A DNA stretch of 64,000 nucleotides, taken from Desmodus rotundus. Taxonomy: Eukaryota; Chordata; Mammalia; Chiroptera; Phyllostomidae. A model generated the notes under the pieces. The model was not told the DNA's origin. It did not search any database and was given only the letters and a program-made list of their open reading frames with translations. The translations under genes were made by a program, and so were the position numbers. Each line of letters begins with the position of its first letter. Position 1 is the stretch's first letter. The DNA is taken from NCBI RefSeq assembly GCF_022682495.2, contig NC_071392.1, positions 76,778,097 to 76,842,096 on the forward strand, read 5' to 3'. This document shows, piece after piece, positions 11,391-22,400 of this stretch.

Positions 11391-12094
11391 CACCCCAAAG
11401 CATGAGATCACAGTGGCTTGTGCTAGAAGGCAGCTACTCCTAAAAAGTGAAGAGATTCTTCCTGGAACTTGAAGGAAATGCCCTGTCATCTTAATCCTTT
11501 TACCACTACAAGGTGTTTTTGTTTTTGTTTTAATTGTTACTTTTACAGAAAAAAACTTAGTGAATTTTTATCTGCTATAGAAGTAATAGATGAGCATCAC
11601 AGATAGTGGAAAAGATCAGACAAAAAGAAATCTTTGCATCACGTTATAAAAGAACTGAACACATACAAGCATTTGCTGTAACAGTGCAGTACTTGTTACA
11701 TTAGCATCTCTCCTTTACTTTGAAAATAAAGGCTTCTTTAGGTAAGGAGAAAGATCGTTCTACACATGTGACCACAATGGGTGATGACTCCCTTTAACAA
11801 AAGGTTTTCCACTTGAAGATGTACGGATGTATCAGCAGGAGAAACCCCAAGCAGGGGTATTCCTATTAAAGCCAGGTTTAAGTCACTATGAGCTAGTCCT
11901 GACATTTGTCAGCAGTGCCAGTTAGCCCAGAAGCATGCTTGACACATCACTGAGGAAGCCACACATTTCTGCACAGACTCTTTCCCTGAAAAAACCCATG
12001 CGGATAGCATGCTGTCAAGTAAAGAAAGGGCAAGATGGAAGTCTAAAAAACTTAAAGTGCCCTTTTTATTCTCTCCTCTGTGGTTAATGGGAGG
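11391..12094. other. Unassigned non-coding stretch
   Basis: No gene or repeat family is recognised. Confidence 0.5.
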
Positions 12095-12512
12095 GGGGGG
12101 GATGGACCTGGAGGGTATTATACTAAGTGAAGTGAGTCAGTCAGAGAAAGACAAATATCATATGATTTCACTTGAATGTGGAATCTAAACAACAAAATAA
12201 ACAAACAAAACGGGAACAGACTCACAGACAGAACAGACTGATGGTTGCCAGGTGGGAGGGGGTTGGGGGACTTGGTGAAAAAAGGTGAAGGGTTTAAGAG
12301 ATACAAACTGGCCGTCGTAGAAGGGCCACGGGGGTGTAAAGTGCAGCACAGGGCACACGGTCAGTAATAGTGCAGTAACCGCGTACGGTGCCAGGCGGGA
12401 ACCGGAACCACCGAGGGGGGCGCTGTGGGAAGCACCTGACTGCCTGGCCCCTGTGCTGTGCGCCTGACGCTAACACAGAAGGACGCTGTCAACTGTAATT
12501 GAAAAATTAGAT
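12095..12512 (+). mobile_element. L1 3' end with strong A/T-to-G/C drift
   Basis: It starts at the L1 landmark 'GATGGACCTGGAGGGTATTATACTAAGTGAAG', continues through 'CATATGATTTCACTTGAATG' and 'ACTGATGGTTGCCAGG', and ends 'CTGTCAACTGTAATTGAAAAAT'. The middle (about 12301-12470) aligns in order with the usual AT-rich L1 3'UTR, but many A/T positions have become G/C, giving about 14 CpGs. No coding frame remains. Confidence 0.85.
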
Positions 12513-12720
12513 AAAAACACAAAGTATAAGCAAATTAAGCACAAATAAAAGTAAAAAGAAAAACTACTTCAGAAAAATAGGGGGCAGTCACTGTCTGACT
12601 GCCCCCGCGGAAGCCGCCCGAACGCCGCAGAGCAGGAGAGCAGCCCTCCGCCGCCTCAAGGAGCAGCGTGCTGCACGCAGACCCCCGTCCCCCCCTAAAC
12701 AGAGCGCGGCTGTCTCATCA
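12310..12720. other. CpG-dense patch
   Basis: I count about 14 CpGs in 12301-12490 and about 13 in 12601-12720, separated by an AT-rich L1 tail. Most of this window is CpG-poor. The first half is L1-derived. The second half (GCCCCCGCGGAAGCCGCC region) is unassigned. It could be a small CpG island or a locus of GC-biased repair. No promoter element is proven. Confidence 0.6.
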
Positions 12721-12814
12721 AACAGGGTTGGCTGGCCTGGTCTCCAGCCACCAACAAAATTAAACTCTGGTTCATGACACTGAATACTTAGAGCTGACAG
12801 GCTTTATCCGTTCA

Positions 12815-13010
12815 GCGTTTCTCAAAGTGCGCCCAGACAGGTAAATCATCCGTGTGAATCGGGCGCTGCCATCGCCCACTGAACTGGTGCTTCTCAAACT
12901 TCGATGTGCATGGCAATCACCTGGGGGGGGGGGGGTTCTTAAAATGCAGATTCGGATTCAGTGGCTCTGGTTTGGGCCTGAGACTGCTGTTCTAGTCGGC
13001 TCTCCAGGGG
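12815..13010. mobile_element. Old hAT-type (MER5-like) DNA transposon fragments
   Basis: 'CAGCGTTTCTCAAAGTG' at about 12817 and 'CTTCTCAAACTTCGATGTGCATGGCAATCACCTGG' from about 12890 match the terminal regions of old mammalian Charlie-type non-autonomous elements. A G12-13 run sits inside. The exact subfamily is uncertain. Confidence 0.5.
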
Positions 13011-14559
13011 TGCTGCCGTGGCTCGTCCACAGACCCCAGTTTGAGCAGGTACAGAGTGGCAGGAATACTTACCCTCCCCTCTCCTTCCCCTCTCCCTTCC
13101 ATCCCCTCGTAAGGACCACTGACAGAGACTGAAACAACCGCAGTGAAGACACTGTTTCACACTGAAAACAAGACTCTGCCTTTCATGGTCGGGTAATTAA
13201 ATCCCAGCAAACAGTCTTTTCTGGAGCATCCTTAACTAGCTGATTAGATCAGGAACTTCTACTTGAGCAACCACATAATGTTCTTTTATTCTCCCTCTCC
13301 TTCACTCATCCACTCCGATGTAAGCAGGAGTCCCTGCAAAGGACCACTGCTAACAAGCAAGCTCCCATCTTCCAAGAGGTGCGTAATTCCAAAATGAACG
13401 AACATTTTCCATCTCAACCTTTTTGTGCAGAGGCTAATCCACAGACAGGCCTGGCTTGGCTGGGAAAGTACAGATTTTTTATCAGTGACTGCTTGCAGGT
13501 ACTGGCTTTTGTAACAACTAGCCCTTGAAAATCTCTCTCCAGGACCCAATCCCACCACTTTCAGACAGCGGGGTCTCATATTACACATATGGCCAAATCT
13601 CTCCTACAGAATATAACCAAGTACTTTCTAATTACAGATAATCATGTGAAAATGGAACCTGAGTTACAACATTCCCCTGACTCTTCTGAGTGACTTTAGT
13701 TCATTTCAGTTCATTTTTGTTAACATTTCATACGTCTTTATTTCTTTCTTAGTTTGCATCTAAAGTATAATAGAGGTGAGACTGTAAAAAAAAAAAAAAA
13801 CAAAACCCAACGACTTCTCTAGGACAAGGATGCCCAGCACGTGTGTGAGAAAGGCCTACCTTTCCTTCCTCTAGAGCATTAAGATGACAAAGGGAGGTGG
13901 TGTGCAGGGAAAGAGGCAGAACTAGCCCCTCAGACGGCTTCCCACCTCTGGGAGCCTGTAAAGCCAGACGGAGGAACGCAGCAGAAAAGAGGCCAACAGA
14001 CTAGAGGGCCCGGTGGCAACAACTGCTTTGGAGATCTACGAGATCAACCCAGGAGATCACAGTCAACTGTGTGTACGCTCTGAAAAGACCAACTGGAATT
14101 ATCGTGGGGTTCCACTAAGGAAACAAACTATTAACCAAAATCTAATAAGGAGGAGAAACGGTACACAGCTTGGGGCGTAAAAAAGCGGCAGACCACCTAC
14201 ATATAAAAACATGTGGCAGAAAGCAGACAGGCTCATTCTGGGCTGCTCCTCTGGCTTGAACCCAAAGGTAAAACAGAAGAGGAGGAGGACTTGGCACAAT
14301 ATAAGGAAACACTGTCTAACAAAACACACTTCTCCACCACAGAACTATTTTTTTTTTTTTTTTGCAACGTAGTGAGCTCCCATCACTGCTGAGAGCGCCT
14401 CATCCCGCCACCCTGACCATCCCCAGCATCTGCACATCACAATCCCCCTGGGTGCCTGCTGCCGCCCAAAGACAGTCTCACCGCTCTTGGCATCTCACGT
14501 GCTGCACTGGGATGCTTCTCTGAGAATCCTGTGCTGTCTCCCCCCTCTGCACAGGGGAG
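13011..14559. other. Unassigned non-coding stretch
   Basis: No gene or clear repeat is recognised. An A-run at about 13786-13800 and a T-run at about 14347-14363 may be decayed retroposon tails. Confidence 0.5.
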
Positions 14560-14740
14560 AGCCTGCTCCTCGTCCCGGTAATTTCCCATACCTCTTCCCT
14601 GCGCCCCTCAGTCTGCTGCACATACTCTTAGACTGGGAGGCCTCCGAGGGCAGGATCATCACGGGGCACTTCTCTGTGTGTCTGCAGGGCCCAGGGAGTG
14701 GCCTGGACACAGTGCTCATTTGATGACCAGTGAAGGCAGA
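14560..14740 (+). mobile_element. L2 3' end fragment
   Basis: 'AGACTGGGAGGCCTCCGAGGGCAGGATC' and 'GTCTGCAGGGCCCAGGGAGTGGCCTGGACACAGTGCTCA' follow the L2 3'UTR order (gain of 'gagggcaggga', then 'gcctggcacagtgctcaataa'). Confidence 0.6.
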
Positions 14741-17275
14741 GGAGAGGAGGGAAGTAAAGGGAGAGAAGATGGTGCCTACATCATCACCTGTCATGTACAC
14801 GACAGGAGGAATTCTGATGCTGGGAAGGAAGTTAGTTTGAAAGAACCTATTCTATGTAGAAAGACATGAATTAGTGTGGCCTTCATTGAGGTTTATCATT
14901 TTATGTATATTTTAATCTAACTATTGTTAACAGCTGTTTAGAAATAGTTCCAATATTTTGTTTTTATGAATCTAAATACACACATATGCGTGCATGTTAT
15001 TTAATAGTGAAAGTAATTTTTCCTGTAAGTTTGCATGCTAAAAAAAATATTTCATTGTTACCGGGAAGCCTGCAGCAATCAGGCCCAGGACATTTGGACT
15101 GAGCCTGGACTGAGTACATCTAAAGCAAGTACAGGGGCCGCTACTGGTGGAACACCCTGTGATGCTCTGCAAGCCTGTTAAAACTCTGCACACCAGAAAG
15201 CAAACCGTATCTTCAAACTTCCCCAAATCCATGACAACCTTTATCCTAATTACTAATTAGTACAAATGAAGGAAATTTTATTTCACAGTTTGTTCGTGTT
15301 TTCCTAAGAATCTACACCCAAGTTAATCTGCTTTTCGGACCACCACTGGCAATTTTCAAAACATGGCAAGTATGTGCTCTGTGGTCACTTATATGAAGGG
15401 CCATTCTGATTGGGACTTGTCAAGGGAGTGACAGGTGAATCAACCTGGGAACTGCAGAACCATCGCTAGTAACAATACCTAGCGCTTGGAAGGATTTCCA
15501 TAAACCATGCGAGCTCCCCTCCCAAAGAACAGAAGACAAGTGAGCCCACACCTGAGACCAGACGACCGTCCCACAGAGCCTGGCTCTGCGTTAGCACCGG
15601 CACCCAAACTGGGTGCCCTCCCCCCTACTCCCCAACTGATGGTCATGAACACATTCTCACTATTACCTCCCAACAGCCTGCTTCCTTCAGTCCCACGGTC
15701 TTTGCTGGGCTGCTGCTCTGGGCGGCACCAGGGTGGTTTCTGGGCCCTGCGGGTGCCACTGCCAACCCAGGCTGCTCTGGGGCAAGGCGTGACAGAGGCC
15801 ACAGCGTCCCGGCAGAGGGTGGCAGGACCTTTTGCATTGGAACTGCCACTCCCTTTCCTTATTATAGAGGGAAGCACAATGCGTCTTCTCCTAACTAGAC
15901 CATTAGTTGAGGAGTTAATGAAGGTCTTTATTTCACTTCATGAAACGTTAAACAACCACCTTAAGATATGTTTTTCAGAGGCATCAGGCATAAGACTTCT
16001 GGCTTGCCATTATCATAGCATCCGACAAGCTTATTTTAACAGTAACTTTTTCTTTAAAAAGCCTTTCTCTCCTCCAGGTTTTACAGTGGCAGTGAGGTGG
16101 GCTGGTCAAGTGACAGAGAATGTGGCGGCAGACGCCGGTGCAGACCCTGAGCACAGCTACAACAAACAGGCTACCGCCGCAGGGCCAAGCAGCAAACACG
16201 GGGAGGAACAGGATGTCTGGTGGTTACTCTAGATTTGAGGCTGCTGGTAGATAGGGTATAATTTTCAAAACAAAATCTTCTTTACTTTTAGTTTTGCCAG
16301 TTCTTTCATACATTTGAGCAGTGGGTTTTGCTGCCTCCGAAACTGCTTGGTTGGCCATGAGGGAGAAGACTGCTTCTTGGGAAGCCCGTCTGGATTTGAA
16401 CTACTCTTGGGCAAATACCAGTCTCCCATCTCAAAGCCCAGCCAGCTTATTAGAAAGAATGCACTCAATACCTACCACCCCTGGCTTCCATAATCTGAAA
16501 AGGAAACTGAGGAAAAGGAGTGTCCCTGAGGATCCAGGTGTCCCAGGTTCCCATTCACCTGGAGAGGACGCCGGGCACAGGAATGGGGACGGGATTTGAA
16601 CAGAAGCGGAGGTGTGATTCTGCAGGCACAGGGAGGTCAAATGGCTTCCTAAGCTTAGCTCTGGCCAAGAGTATTTCCCTGGGCTGAAGCCCTTTCTCCA
16701 CCCTGTCCCAGGCTGCTTCCCACAGGACAGGACCCAACACACGCCTGTTCTCAGTTACAGAAAGCACGCACCTGCTCTCAGGAGGTGACTTAGCTAGGAC
16801 AATGGGATTAAATGTTCAATAGGCTGAAAAGGAAAACACGAAAGAAACCAGGAACCAGTAACTGAAGGTCACACAGACCACAGGTCCCGATGTGGCCCGT
16901 TCCACAGGAACAGGAAAATAAAGCCCTCTCTACAGGGCTGTATTGAACCGCCCTCAACCATCTCCCCAGGATGCCCCAGTGCACAGGCGGAGTGGGGGCA
17001 GAGACCCCCTACCCCCACTACAAGAACAGAAAATTCCAGAACATTTCCAAAGGGCCTTGCCACAGACTTTGAAACTTGGGATCCATGCGGGGAGCCCAGA
17101 GGGCCACTGTACACTGTATGTTGCCATCCTGGGCTTGGGAGAAGTCTGCCCAAGTGCAGTACCAAGGGTCAAATATAGAGCCAAACTTTAGAAAACAGAC
17201 ACACAATGAGAAGGTGGGGGGTGTTCCCCTGGAGTCCAGGAGAGAGAAAAAATATTTTTTTTAGAAATAAAAATA
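14741..17275. other. Unassigned non-coding stretch
   Basis: No recognised gene or repeat. It holds the longest open frame in the window (15507-16232, plus strand, 241 codons), discussed under findings and not called as a gene. Frames on the opposite strand overlap it, and none shows a domain. Confidence 0.5.
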
Positions 17276-17484
17276 CAGGGTCCGGCAGAAATAACACATA
17301 CTTCAGTGTGGGTGGTAGGGTAATAATATGGGTGTAATAATTTATAGTTTCAATTTGAACACTTCACATAAAATGTTATAGGGTGTGTTTGAGTGTGATA
17401 TTGTTAGGTTACAGAATTATATGCTGATGATTCTGTAATAAAAGACTTTGTAATAAAGAGGGGCATTATTTATGCTGGCCCCTG
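17276..17484. mobile_element. 209-bp mariner-type MITE flanked by TA
   Basis: The left end CAGGGTCCGGCAGAAATAAC and the right end (reverse complement) CAGGGGCCAGCATAAATAAT are inverted repeats with 16 of 20 matches. TA flanks both sides (17274-17275 and 17485-17486), the classic Tc1/mariner target duplication. The AT-rich centre has no coding frame. The family name is not assigned. Confidence 0.85.
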
Positions 17485-17521
17485 TATTTGTTTCTCTAGA
17501 TTGAGAATGAAAAGAAATGAC

Positions 17522-17746
17522 TGGGACCCTGGCCGGGTTTCTTAGTGGGTTGAAGTGTCATCTCATGCACCAAAAGGCTGTGGGTCAAAGCATATGCCTG
17601 GCTTGCAGGTTCACTCCTCAGCAGAGGTGCATATAGGAGACAACCGACTGATGTTTCCCTCTCACATCGGTGTCTCTCTGTACCTGCCCACCCCCTCTCC
17701 TCTCATCAACAAAAGCATATTCTCCAGTGACAATTAAAAAAAAAAA
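17522..17746 (+). mobile_element. Ves-type SINE with 13-bp target duplication
   Basis: It begins near 'GGGACCCTGGCCGGG', includes 'CACCAAAAGGCTGTGGGTC' and ends in an A-run. GAAAAGAAATGAC is duplicated perfectly at 17509-17521 and 17747-17759. The tRNA-like head is more diverged than in the other copies. Confidence 0.9.
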
Positions 17747-17759
17747 GAAAAGAAATGAC

Positions 17760-18129
17760 CAGGAAGCACTGGTAACACCACAATCTCAGGCAAGAACAGG
17801 GAGTTCACATGAGCCTGGGTGTGTCCTTGCTTCCATTCCCGCCCGCCCACAGTTCCTGGGGCAAACAAATTCTTGGCTGAGCAGGTATGTGTGGGAGGCC
17901 TGATTTATTTTCCAACTATTAAAGCTTTGCCCAGAACTACTTAATCAGAGATGTTCAAGGTCATACATTCAAACACAATGCTACAGCTTGTAAAATAAGC
18001 AACTCGGGGGTCTGCGGGGAGTGTGAGAGAGGGAAGAGGGATTAACCATCCTCATCTGATCTAGCTTCTTACCCACTCTTACTTTGTACCTACCACATAT
18101 TCTCAGGAAAACGGATAAACTTGAAAACC
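17760..18129. other. Unassigned non-coding stretch
   Basis: No gene or repeat family is recognised. Confidence 0.5.
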
Positions 18130-18330
18130 ACACAGCTAAGAAAATAATAGCTGATTTTAATTGAATGCTTACCCTATTCTAAATATTCTGTTACTATATA
18201 TTAACATATCTGACCCTCAACAATCCTTTGAAAGGGGTACTATCCTCATATGAGATTGTCCCCATTTACAGATGCAGAGATATTAAGTGACCTGTCCGAT
18301 GACCAACGGCACCTGGCAGTCTCACTTGCC
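18130..18330 (-). mobile_element. MIR, minus strand
   Basis: 'TTGAATGCTTACCCTATTCTAAATATTCTG', 'TGACCCTCAACAATCCTTTG' and 'CCCCATTTACAGATGCAGAG' are in the order of reverse-complement MIR. About 200 bp of the family is represented. Confidence 0.8.
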
Positions 18331-18699
18331 CCAGGCCGCACGCCCTCTCTGCGCTCTGCTCTCCCGCCCCAAAGCATGACAAGAGCTCTTCTCCCTTACG
18401 GCACATCCAATTGATTTTTCTTGTGCGGTAGAGTTCTCTGTAAGCCACTTTCCTGGGGAGAGTATTATCAGAGCCAGTCCCCACCACAAAGTGCAGATAG
18501 GACAGTACCAACTTGGCTGCTTAAAAAGCAATATAAGCTGGAAAAGTCCCAAGGCTCCAACCACAATTCCCCTCACACACACCTGATTAGAAGCAGTTCT
18601 AGGCAAAGCTTTGATCCCTGTTAAAATGTAAAAGCTCTGGGAGGTGTACATTTTATGCTGTTATCAGTTAGTAGGGAAAGTTACATTGTTATCTTTTTA
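18331..18699. other. Unassigned non-coding stretch
   Basis: No gene or repeat family is recognised. Confidence 0.5.
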
Positions 18700-18860
18700 A
18701 AACACAGTTTAACGATAAGAACTTCAGGTGGTTTCCAGGTATCCAATTCACCTGTCCAGTTCTGACTTGTTCCCTGTCGGATGCCTAGAACTCCCCAGGA
18801 CCCGGCACATAAATAGGTGCTCAATATACCAGTGTGGGTGAACAAATAGGTGGGTGGGAG
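18700..18860 (+). mobile_element. L2 3' end fragment
   Basis: 'CCTAGAACTCCCCAGGACCCGGCACATAAATAGGTGCTCAATATACC' corresponds to the terminal L2 motif ending in 'gtgcctggcacatagtaggtgctcaataaat'. The 5' limit is uncertain. Confidence 0.65.
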
Positions 18861-20353
18861 GAACGAACGGCTATAATTCTTGCAGAGGCCAGGCTCAGGG
18901 CAAATTTATGATGCATGCAGACATTAAAGGGGCAGCCAAGTTGGGCAAAGTGTCACTGGAAAGGTCTAAATCTGAACAAACTGCTGCCTGATGGTAGTAA
19001 CTTTGGGAATAAAAAGCCTCTGGCATGTTTAAATATATGAGAATGGTCCCTTTTGGAGCTTATAATGGATTACATTTGAAAATACATAGAGAATTAATTT
19101 ATTAATAAAGAAGGTAATCTGTTTAAGAGGGTAGTGTTACCTACTTCCCCCCCCCCTAAAATTAATACACTCTCAAATGGTAAAGTGCCCTAGAACATTT
19201 ATTCTCCCTAATAGTCTCATATCCAAGTCCTGTATGTCCTTAGAGGACCTCCCCATGTCTTCTCTTACAGGAAGCCCTCCTTGATTTTCCATCCAGAATA
19301 CATAACTCCCCAGTCTGTACTCAAAGGTAGCCTGTTCTTTCTCTGTGTACATGAACTCACTTTCTGAACTGTAGTATTTTTCTCTGTACTCCACAGTTGT
19401 CCCCAAATTTATCTCTGTATTCCATAGGAAACCAAACATTTTTCCTAACATAAATCAAGCATCCAGTCAGTATTAGGCTGTTTTTAAAAAGACTCTTATG
19501 AAAGTGCTCCAAGGATACCAACAACATCTGTTTCTAATGTTTAGATATATTTTAGCTGTTTTTATAAACTATAATTCTTTTAAAAGTGACACCAAAATGG
19601 CCTATATGCAGACTTTGCACCCAAGGCAGATGTTACCTGTGCACTTCATCCCAAGGACTCGGTCTGGCGGATCTCGGCAGGCCCCACGGTCGACTCCCCT
19701 GCCACGTCTCTGTGCCACGTGGACTTCTGGTAAGTGTGACACTGGTAAGGGACATTGGAGTCCCACGTCAGCCTTGTTCAAACTACTGGTGTGCCCAGTC
19801 TGCTCCCAGGAAGCCATTCAAGCACGCACGAGCACAGGGCCCCACCCGCCGTGAGCTTCCATTGAGTGCCGGCGAGACCCGGGCATCTGAGCGGCCTTGC
19901 TTGCGTCGCAGTGAGAAGCCCTTTGTGATAGTACCCCACTTGAGAGAGGGCAAATGTTTACTCTAAGAATTAGATATTTCCTGTATGACTTTAGATTTAT
20001 GATAAGGAATGTGAGCAACTGTTTCCATAAGTTTAGTTACAGGGTTATTGTTTTGCAACAAATATTCCCTTAGACTAGGGAAAAAAATATCCTAGGATCC
20101 CAAGGCAGGTTATTTAAAAACTAAACAAAAACTAAAAACCTTTGTTGTAATTTCCAAATAATTACAACAGCAGGTTTTTAAAATATTATGGATTTAAGGC
20201 AAAGTATATAATTTTATTAAAAGATGGTAATATGAATATAGCTATTATACAGTTACTATCAACACCTGATTTAAGATTTTGATTTTTTTCAGAACTGTCT
20301 TGGTTTTTTCATTCTACAGTGAACATTACAATTGTAAACTTCAAATAATTCAT
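18861..20353. other. Unassigned non-coding stretch
   Basis: No gene is recognised. Overlapping plus-strand frames at 19498-19966 have no domain. Part of 19240-19400 could be very old L2, but the match is too weak to call. Confidence 0.45.
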
Positions 20354-20581
20354 GCTAACTCTGGTTGACTGACTAACTGGTTGGAGTGTTGGCCCACGCA
20401 CCGAGAAGTTGCGGGTTCAATTCCCAACCAGGGCATATGCCTAGGTTGTAGGTTCAATCCCTGGTTGGGGCACACAGGAGGCAACCGACTGATGTTTCAA
20501 TGCTTCTCTTTCTCTTTCCCTCTCCTCCCCATCCTTCTTCCCTCTTTAAAATCAATGAACATATCCTTGGGTGAGGATAGA
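20354..20581 (+). mobile_element. Ves-type SINE
   Basis: It has a degenerate head (CTCTGGTTGACTGACTAACTGG), B-box 'GCGGGTTCAATTCCC', a second half with 'GTAGGTTCAATCCCTGGTTGG', and the tail 'AAAATCAATGAACATATCC' followed by 'TTGGGTGAGGAT'. I could not define a convincing target duplication. Confidence 0.9.
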
Positions 20582-22261
20582 AATTATACTAGTAAAATGT
20601 TCCCTTATCTGTTTTATATGGTAGATTTCATACAAGCTTTCATTTGATAAAAGGACTTCCTATCCCCCAACAGTCCGAAAACCGGTCTATGGCTTATAAA
20701 TACCGATCTGTGGGCCAGCTGCAGTAGCCCCAGATGAGCTCTTTAACTTACGGATTCCTGGGCCCTGCTCTCTGGAATTCCTGTCCAACAGACAGGGAAC
20801 GGCTGGGAGAGCCTGGTCTCAGGGGCAAGAAAACAATACAAAGGAAACCACTGATCTAATCAACACATCACCATCTTCACAGGATTCTTGGTCAGAGGCT
20901 CTGATAAAATCAAGACAAAATCTGTCAACAACATACCCGTCATGTACGAACTCTTTCAAAAAAGGAAACAAAGTTAGTTTTGCACTGCATGTCCTTTAGT
21001 GAACTCATGTTGGGCCTATTAATACCACCTACAAATCCTCTCAAAGTTCACAAATCCTCTAACGTAGCTACTGTCACTGCTGACCAAGGAGCCACAGAGC
21101 ACCCATTTGGCTTCCAGAATCTCTTGCTTTTTTTGAAAATTTGGACAAAAGAAACCTCAAGTTTAAACTAGAAATAAGGTGTACACCAAGAAAAACATTC
21201 AGTAAACATGATACAATTTTAGGAAAAAGTAAAATCTGGACAAAGGTTCTTTTTCTCCCGTGTTCTACCCCTTTTAAGTTCTGCATGGTTTTTCAAAGGG
21301 AGTCAACACTGGGGTCTTTGGAGGCCATTGGCAAGCTCCGTCAGCAGAGCAGAGTTGGAGAACCACTCTTTCCTGCCAGCCACTGGCTACTCCTCACGCT
21401 GAGCCACACTGCCCAGGGGACGGCTGCAGTTCTGCGCTCCTTTCAGTTTAAAAGTCATTTCTCCAGCTTAAAAAGACAGGAAGTGAAGCAGCAGTTGCAC
21501 AGAGCCACAGACTGTTGACATGGAAAGTGGGATGCAAGTACTCCACGCCGGTTTTTTCAGGTAAGGGAAACACCGAAGAATTATCGTCAACGCCAAGCAG
21601 ACCTTGGCTCGGGTTCCGGGTTTAGGTACAAAGAGATCTAAATTCACATGCAGATTCTTCCCCTCACTAGCTGCAGGCTCTTGGCCAAATGCCATAAACC
21701 ACAACTTCCTTATGTATGAAAATGGGAATACCACCATCCAAGATGGTTACGTAAGTTAAAGCAAAGATACTTAATGGTCTTCCAGAATAGTATCTGACTC
21801 TAAGTTGGATACTCTGAGTGTTGAAGGTGGTGACCAAAGGAATTTGGAATCCCTCAGAGCTATGGCTATGAAGGTTGTGGGCTTGAACAAGGGACTTACT
21901 CAACCCCTGGGTCTGATTTTCCCAAAACTGAGAGGGAAAGGTGTTAGGGTCCCATGAAGGACAAGCCCTGGCCCACGCACAGATCTGCTAGAGTAGGTAG
22001 GGATTTCTGATGAAGATGGCTGGCAGGGGTCTTGGGGAGATGCTAGTGAACACCTGGTTTGGGGGAATTCTGCAAAGACCTCCTTGGTGAGGGGGGCAGA
22101 GCGACTAACAAAGCCCCTCTTGGAGCGGACCACAGGGGTCTGGGCCTAAGCAGGAGCAACCGTGAATGGACGAGACTGGTAGGTCCCTCTTCTCTTCCAG
22201 GAGGAATCTCAACAATGACAAAGAGTAAATTTCCAACAGTCTGAAAAGTGGGAATCTTCTC
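20582..22261. other. Unassigned non-coding stretch
   Basis: No gene is recognised. A 125-codon plus-strand frame at 21141-21518 shows no recognisable domain and is not called. Confidence 0.5.
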
Positions 22262-22400
22262 CAGATTTCATTTATTTAGAAAAATGATTTGTTCAGGTTC
22301 AGCCTAAGGTCACACAGCTAGTAACAGCTGAACTGGGATTCAAATCCAAGTCTGATTCCAGAGTGCTCACTCCTACTACCTGGGCTGCCTTTGTTCAAAG
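22262..22400 (-). mobile_element. MIR fragment, minus strand
   Basis: 'AAGGTCACACAGCTAGTAACAGCTGAACTGGGATTCAAATCC' followed by 'AGAGTGCTCACTCC' is reverse-complement MIR core and 5' region. It is well preserved for its age. Confidence 0.85.
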
